From contig CALSCO010001072.1 in the NCBI GenBank assembly GCA_943704415.1, forward strand, positions 1 through 43,189: 43,189 nucleotides of DNA, given 5' to 3'. Under the pieces are notes generated by a model. That model saw nothing but the letters and a program-made list of their open reading frames with translations, was not told the origin of the DNA and ran no database searches. Both the position numbers and the translations under genes were made by a program. This document shows, in pieces, positions 40,901-43,189 of the stretch. The DNA is from Parvularia atlantis. Lineage: Eukaryota; Opisthokonta; Rotosphaerida. Every line of letters starts with the position of its first letter. Position 1 is the first letter of the stretch.

Positions 40901-42972
40901 GACGGTGCACGAGCGCATCATGCTGCTGATCGACGAGGGCTCATGGTGCGCGAATGCCCCTTTGCTGGTCGCTGAGCCCTGACACGCCGTGTCAAGGCGG
41001 CCGCTCGGCGCGCTGGCAGGCCGTGCGCAGTTCAACCGCGCGACGGGCAAGATTGAGGAGTTCACGCCGGCCAACTTTGTGTCCGGCCGCGCGACGATCT
41101 GCCGACGCCCTGTCGTGGTCGGCGGCGACGATTTTACAATCCGCGGCGGGCACGCCGACGGAGGGCTCATGTTCAAGCAAGGCGTGTGCGCACGGGTCGG
41201 ACCAGTGCATGTGGATGACGTGACGGTCGCCTCGCAGTGCAAACGGAGGTGCTCGCGCGCGAGTTGCGGGTGCCGATTGTGCGCCTACTGGACGGGTCGA
41301 GCGGTGCGCTTTTTTTTTTGGCTGGTCGTGCTGCGCTCTGCTGACGTGCGCGGCAGGCGGCGGGTCGGTCAAGAGCTACGAGCAGATGGGCATGACGTGC
41401 GCACGCAACGCGGGCTTCGTCAACGTGGCCTAACGGCGCAGCGCGGCAGGTACATCCCGCGCATGTACGGCTGGAACGCGCAGATGGCCGCGCTGGCCGA
41501 GATCCCCGTCTGCGCGGCGCTGCTCGGGCCGGTCGTGGGCGCGGGCGCGGCGCGGGCTGTCACGTCGCACTTCTCAGTGATGGTCAAGGGCGTCTCCCAG
41601 ATGTTTGCCGCGGGCCCGCCGATCGTGCATCAGGCCACCGGTGCGCAGACATCACCGCGGATGGTTCAGCGGGCTCATGTGCGCTCGGCGATGCAGGCGA
41701 TTCGACCGTGACAAAGGAGAGCCTGGGCGGCTGGCGCGTGCACGCGGTCAACGGGTCGGTCGACAACGTGGCCGACAGCGAAGCTGGTGCGTACGACACG
41801 GCGCGCTCACTGTGCCGATGGCGCACGTCGACGCGCGCTTGTGCAGAGGCCATTGAGCAGATCAAGACGTTCCTGAACTTCATGCCGCCGAACGCATGGA
41901 CGCTGCCCACGCGTGTGCTGTCGGACGACCCTCGTACGCCCGCGTCGGTGCCTGCGCACCGCGAGCTGCGTGCATCTGATGCACACGCGCTGCAGCCGAG
42001 CGCATGGAGCCGGCACTGCTGTCGTTGATCCCGCGCGACCGCCGCAAGCCATACGACCCGCGCGCGCTCGTCGGGCACGTCGTCGACCGCGACAGCTTCT
42101 TCGAGGTGAGCGCGGTTGTGCGCCAGGCGTGAATGTCGGCTGATGCCGCGGCAGATTGGCCGGCTGTGGGGCGCGAGCGTTGTGTGCGGCTTTGCACGTG
42201 TGGACGGCTTTGTCGGTGCGCGCTGGTTGATGCCGCGTTTCATGCTGTTTCTCGGCTCACCGACACCGCGATAGTCGGTGTCGTTGCGAACGACTGTGCG
42301 TTTGACGGCGGCGCGATGACGGCACACGCGAGCCAGAAGCTGCGGCGGCATGTGGTGCGCGGCCGTGGTGCGAGCGGGTGGTGCTGACGTGCGCGCGCAT
42401 AAACACCAGGACCTGTGCTCGGCGTTCCACCTGCCTGTGGTGGACTTTGTCGACCAGCCAGGCTTCCTCGTCGGCACCGAGGCCGAGGCCGCCGCGACGC
42501 TGCGGCACGGTGGCCAGTGCATGGCGTCGCTCATGCTCTCGCCCAGCCCGTTCTTCACGTGCATTGTGCGCCGCGCCTTTGGTGTGGCGGGCGCGGCCGT
42601 CGCGGCGCGGCACGACATCGACGTGCGCGTGGCGTGGCCGTCGGGCGACTGGGGCTCGCTGCCGGTTGAGGGCGGGCTCGAGGCGGCCTTCAAGCGCGAC
42701 TTGGCCAACGCGCCCGACGCCGACAAGCTCAAGGCCGAGGTGCGTGCCGGCGTGCCGGCGCCGTGCTCGTGTGCCTGACACGGCCGCAGATCCTCGCGCG
42801 CATCGAGGAGCTGCGCAAGCCCGTCCGGTTAGCGCTCGCGTTCCAGGTCGAGGACATCATCGACCCGCGTGAGACACGGCCGCTGCTGTGCGAGTGGGTG
42901 CGCCTCGTCTACGACCGTCTCGCGCACGGCGACGCACTCGGGCCCGTGCGAACGGGTGTGTGGCGGCCGTGA
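37953..42972 (+). CDS. Single-chain biotin-dependent acyl-CoA carboxylase (BC, BCCP and carboxyltransferase in one protein)
   Basis: About 25 exons with no frame break code for one protein with all carboxylase parts. The biotin carboxylase domain has [33 protein letters not shown], the ATP-grasp loop [25 protein letters not shown] and the catalytic [15 protein letters not shown]. The biotinyl domain has VLSIMKMEH (biotin on Lys) followed by [20 protein letters not shown]. The carboxyltransferase part has [69 protein letters not shown] and [14 protein letters not shown]. This order is that of the bacterial single-chain long-chain acyl-CoA carboxylases rather than the two-subunit PCC or MCC. 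It would make malonyl- or methylmalonyl-type products from an acyl-CoA. No clear targeting peptide is present. One intron (41182-41237) is GC-AG. The second in-frame ATG (37974) is an alternative start. Confidence 0.9.
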
Positions 42973-43023
42973 GCGTGTGGGACGGCAAGTCAAGCAATCA
43001 TGCTAGCGCTAAACGCACTCACG
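42973..43023. other. Convergent spacer
   Basis: These 51 bases lie between the carboxylase stop and the stop of the last minus-strand gene. It includes CATGCTAGCGCTAAACG; nothing recognised. Confidence 0.4.
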
Positions 43024-43189
43024 TCAGTGCGCCCCCGTGGCCTTCAGCGTCAGACGACACAGCCGCGCTGTTAGCCCTGTGAGCTGCACGAGCGACTGCA
43101 CGCCCTCGACGATGCGCAGGTGGGTCATGCCGATCTCCTGCACGCGCGCGAGGGGGGTGAGCGCGGCGCGGCGTGGCGCGCGGGGGGGG
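43024..43189 (-). CDS. C-terminal exon of an unrecognised gene, cut by the window edge
   Basis: A CAG acceptor at about 43138-43140 on the minus strand is followed by an open frame to TGA at 43026-43024. The exon codes for EIGMTHLRIVEGVQSLVQLT and then GLTARLCRLTLKATGAH. A pyrimidine-poor, GC-rich segment on the far side, with a CTCAC-type branch motif, looks like an intron. The peptide is amphipathic and helical in character but too short to assign. Position relative to the carboxylase fits the alternating strand pattern of the window. Confidence 0.5.
   Translation of the reverse strand, partial: PPRAPRRAALTPLARVQEIGMTHLRIVEGVQSLVQLTGLTARLCRLTLKATGAH

Noticed and set aside
1-43189. Search for transposons, virus-like elements, CRISPR arrays, tRNA and rRNA genes
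   Set aside because: No terminal repeats, reverse transcriptase, transposase or integrase motifs, no spaced direct repeats, and no tRNA-like cloverleaf were noticed by eye. A covariance-model search was not possible.

Overview
The window is a GC-rich, gene-dense nuclear segment of a eukaryote, very probably unicellular. Almost every gene is cut by short introns of about 45-70 bases, and exons joined across them rebuild well-known eukaryotic proteins. The gene set (FNDC3-like, BARD1-like, FANCD2, RalGPS-type RasGEF with PH domain, bMERB-like CaaX protein, TRIM-like RING/B-box proteins, ABHD18) suggests a protist on the opisthokont, apusomonad or amoebozoan side of the tree. That placement is an inference; I cannot name the species. 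I saw no transposon, virus-like element, CRISPR array, tRNA or rRNA gene.

Layout, left to right: (1) RING/B-box protein, minus, cut by the window edge; (2) FNDC3-like fibronectin III protein, plus; (3) four-helix membrane protein of unknown function, plus; (4) UAS-UBX (FAF2-like) p97 adaptor, minus; (5) Aro8/AADAT-type aminotransferase, plus; (6) acidic RING/B-box/beta-propeller protein, plus, paralogue of gene 1; (7) BARD1-like RING/NZF/BRCT protein, minus; (8) ribosomal protein eL8, plus; (9) mitochondrial enoyl-CoA isomerase, minus; (10) sphingosine-kinase-like lipid kinase, plus; (11) ABHD18-like hydrolase, plus; (12) FANCD2, minus; (13) bMERB-like CaaX protein, plus; (14) threonyl-tRNA synthetase, minus; (15) RalGPS-like RasGEF-PH protein, plus; (16) Nudix CoA-diphosphatase-like enzyme, minus; (17) single-chain biotin-dependent acyl-CoA carboxylase, plus; (18) last exon of an unrecognised minus-strand gene.

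The genes do not form one pathway. The order is dominated by head-to-head pairs: seven of ten same- or head-to-head junctions are divergent, with start codons only 18 to 250 bases apart, and convergent stop codons are 46 to 116 bases apart. Two DNA-damage genes (BARD1-like and FANCD2) each carry an E2F-like TTTGGCGC element just upstream of the start codon.

The splice signals are unusual and uniform: donors mostly read GTGCG, a CTGAC/CTCAC branch-like motif lies close to a CAG acceptor, and at least nine introns begin with GC directly after an exon ending in AG. Start and stop positions were checked against reading frames. Internal exon edges were placed by reading and protein similarity and may be off by a base or two.
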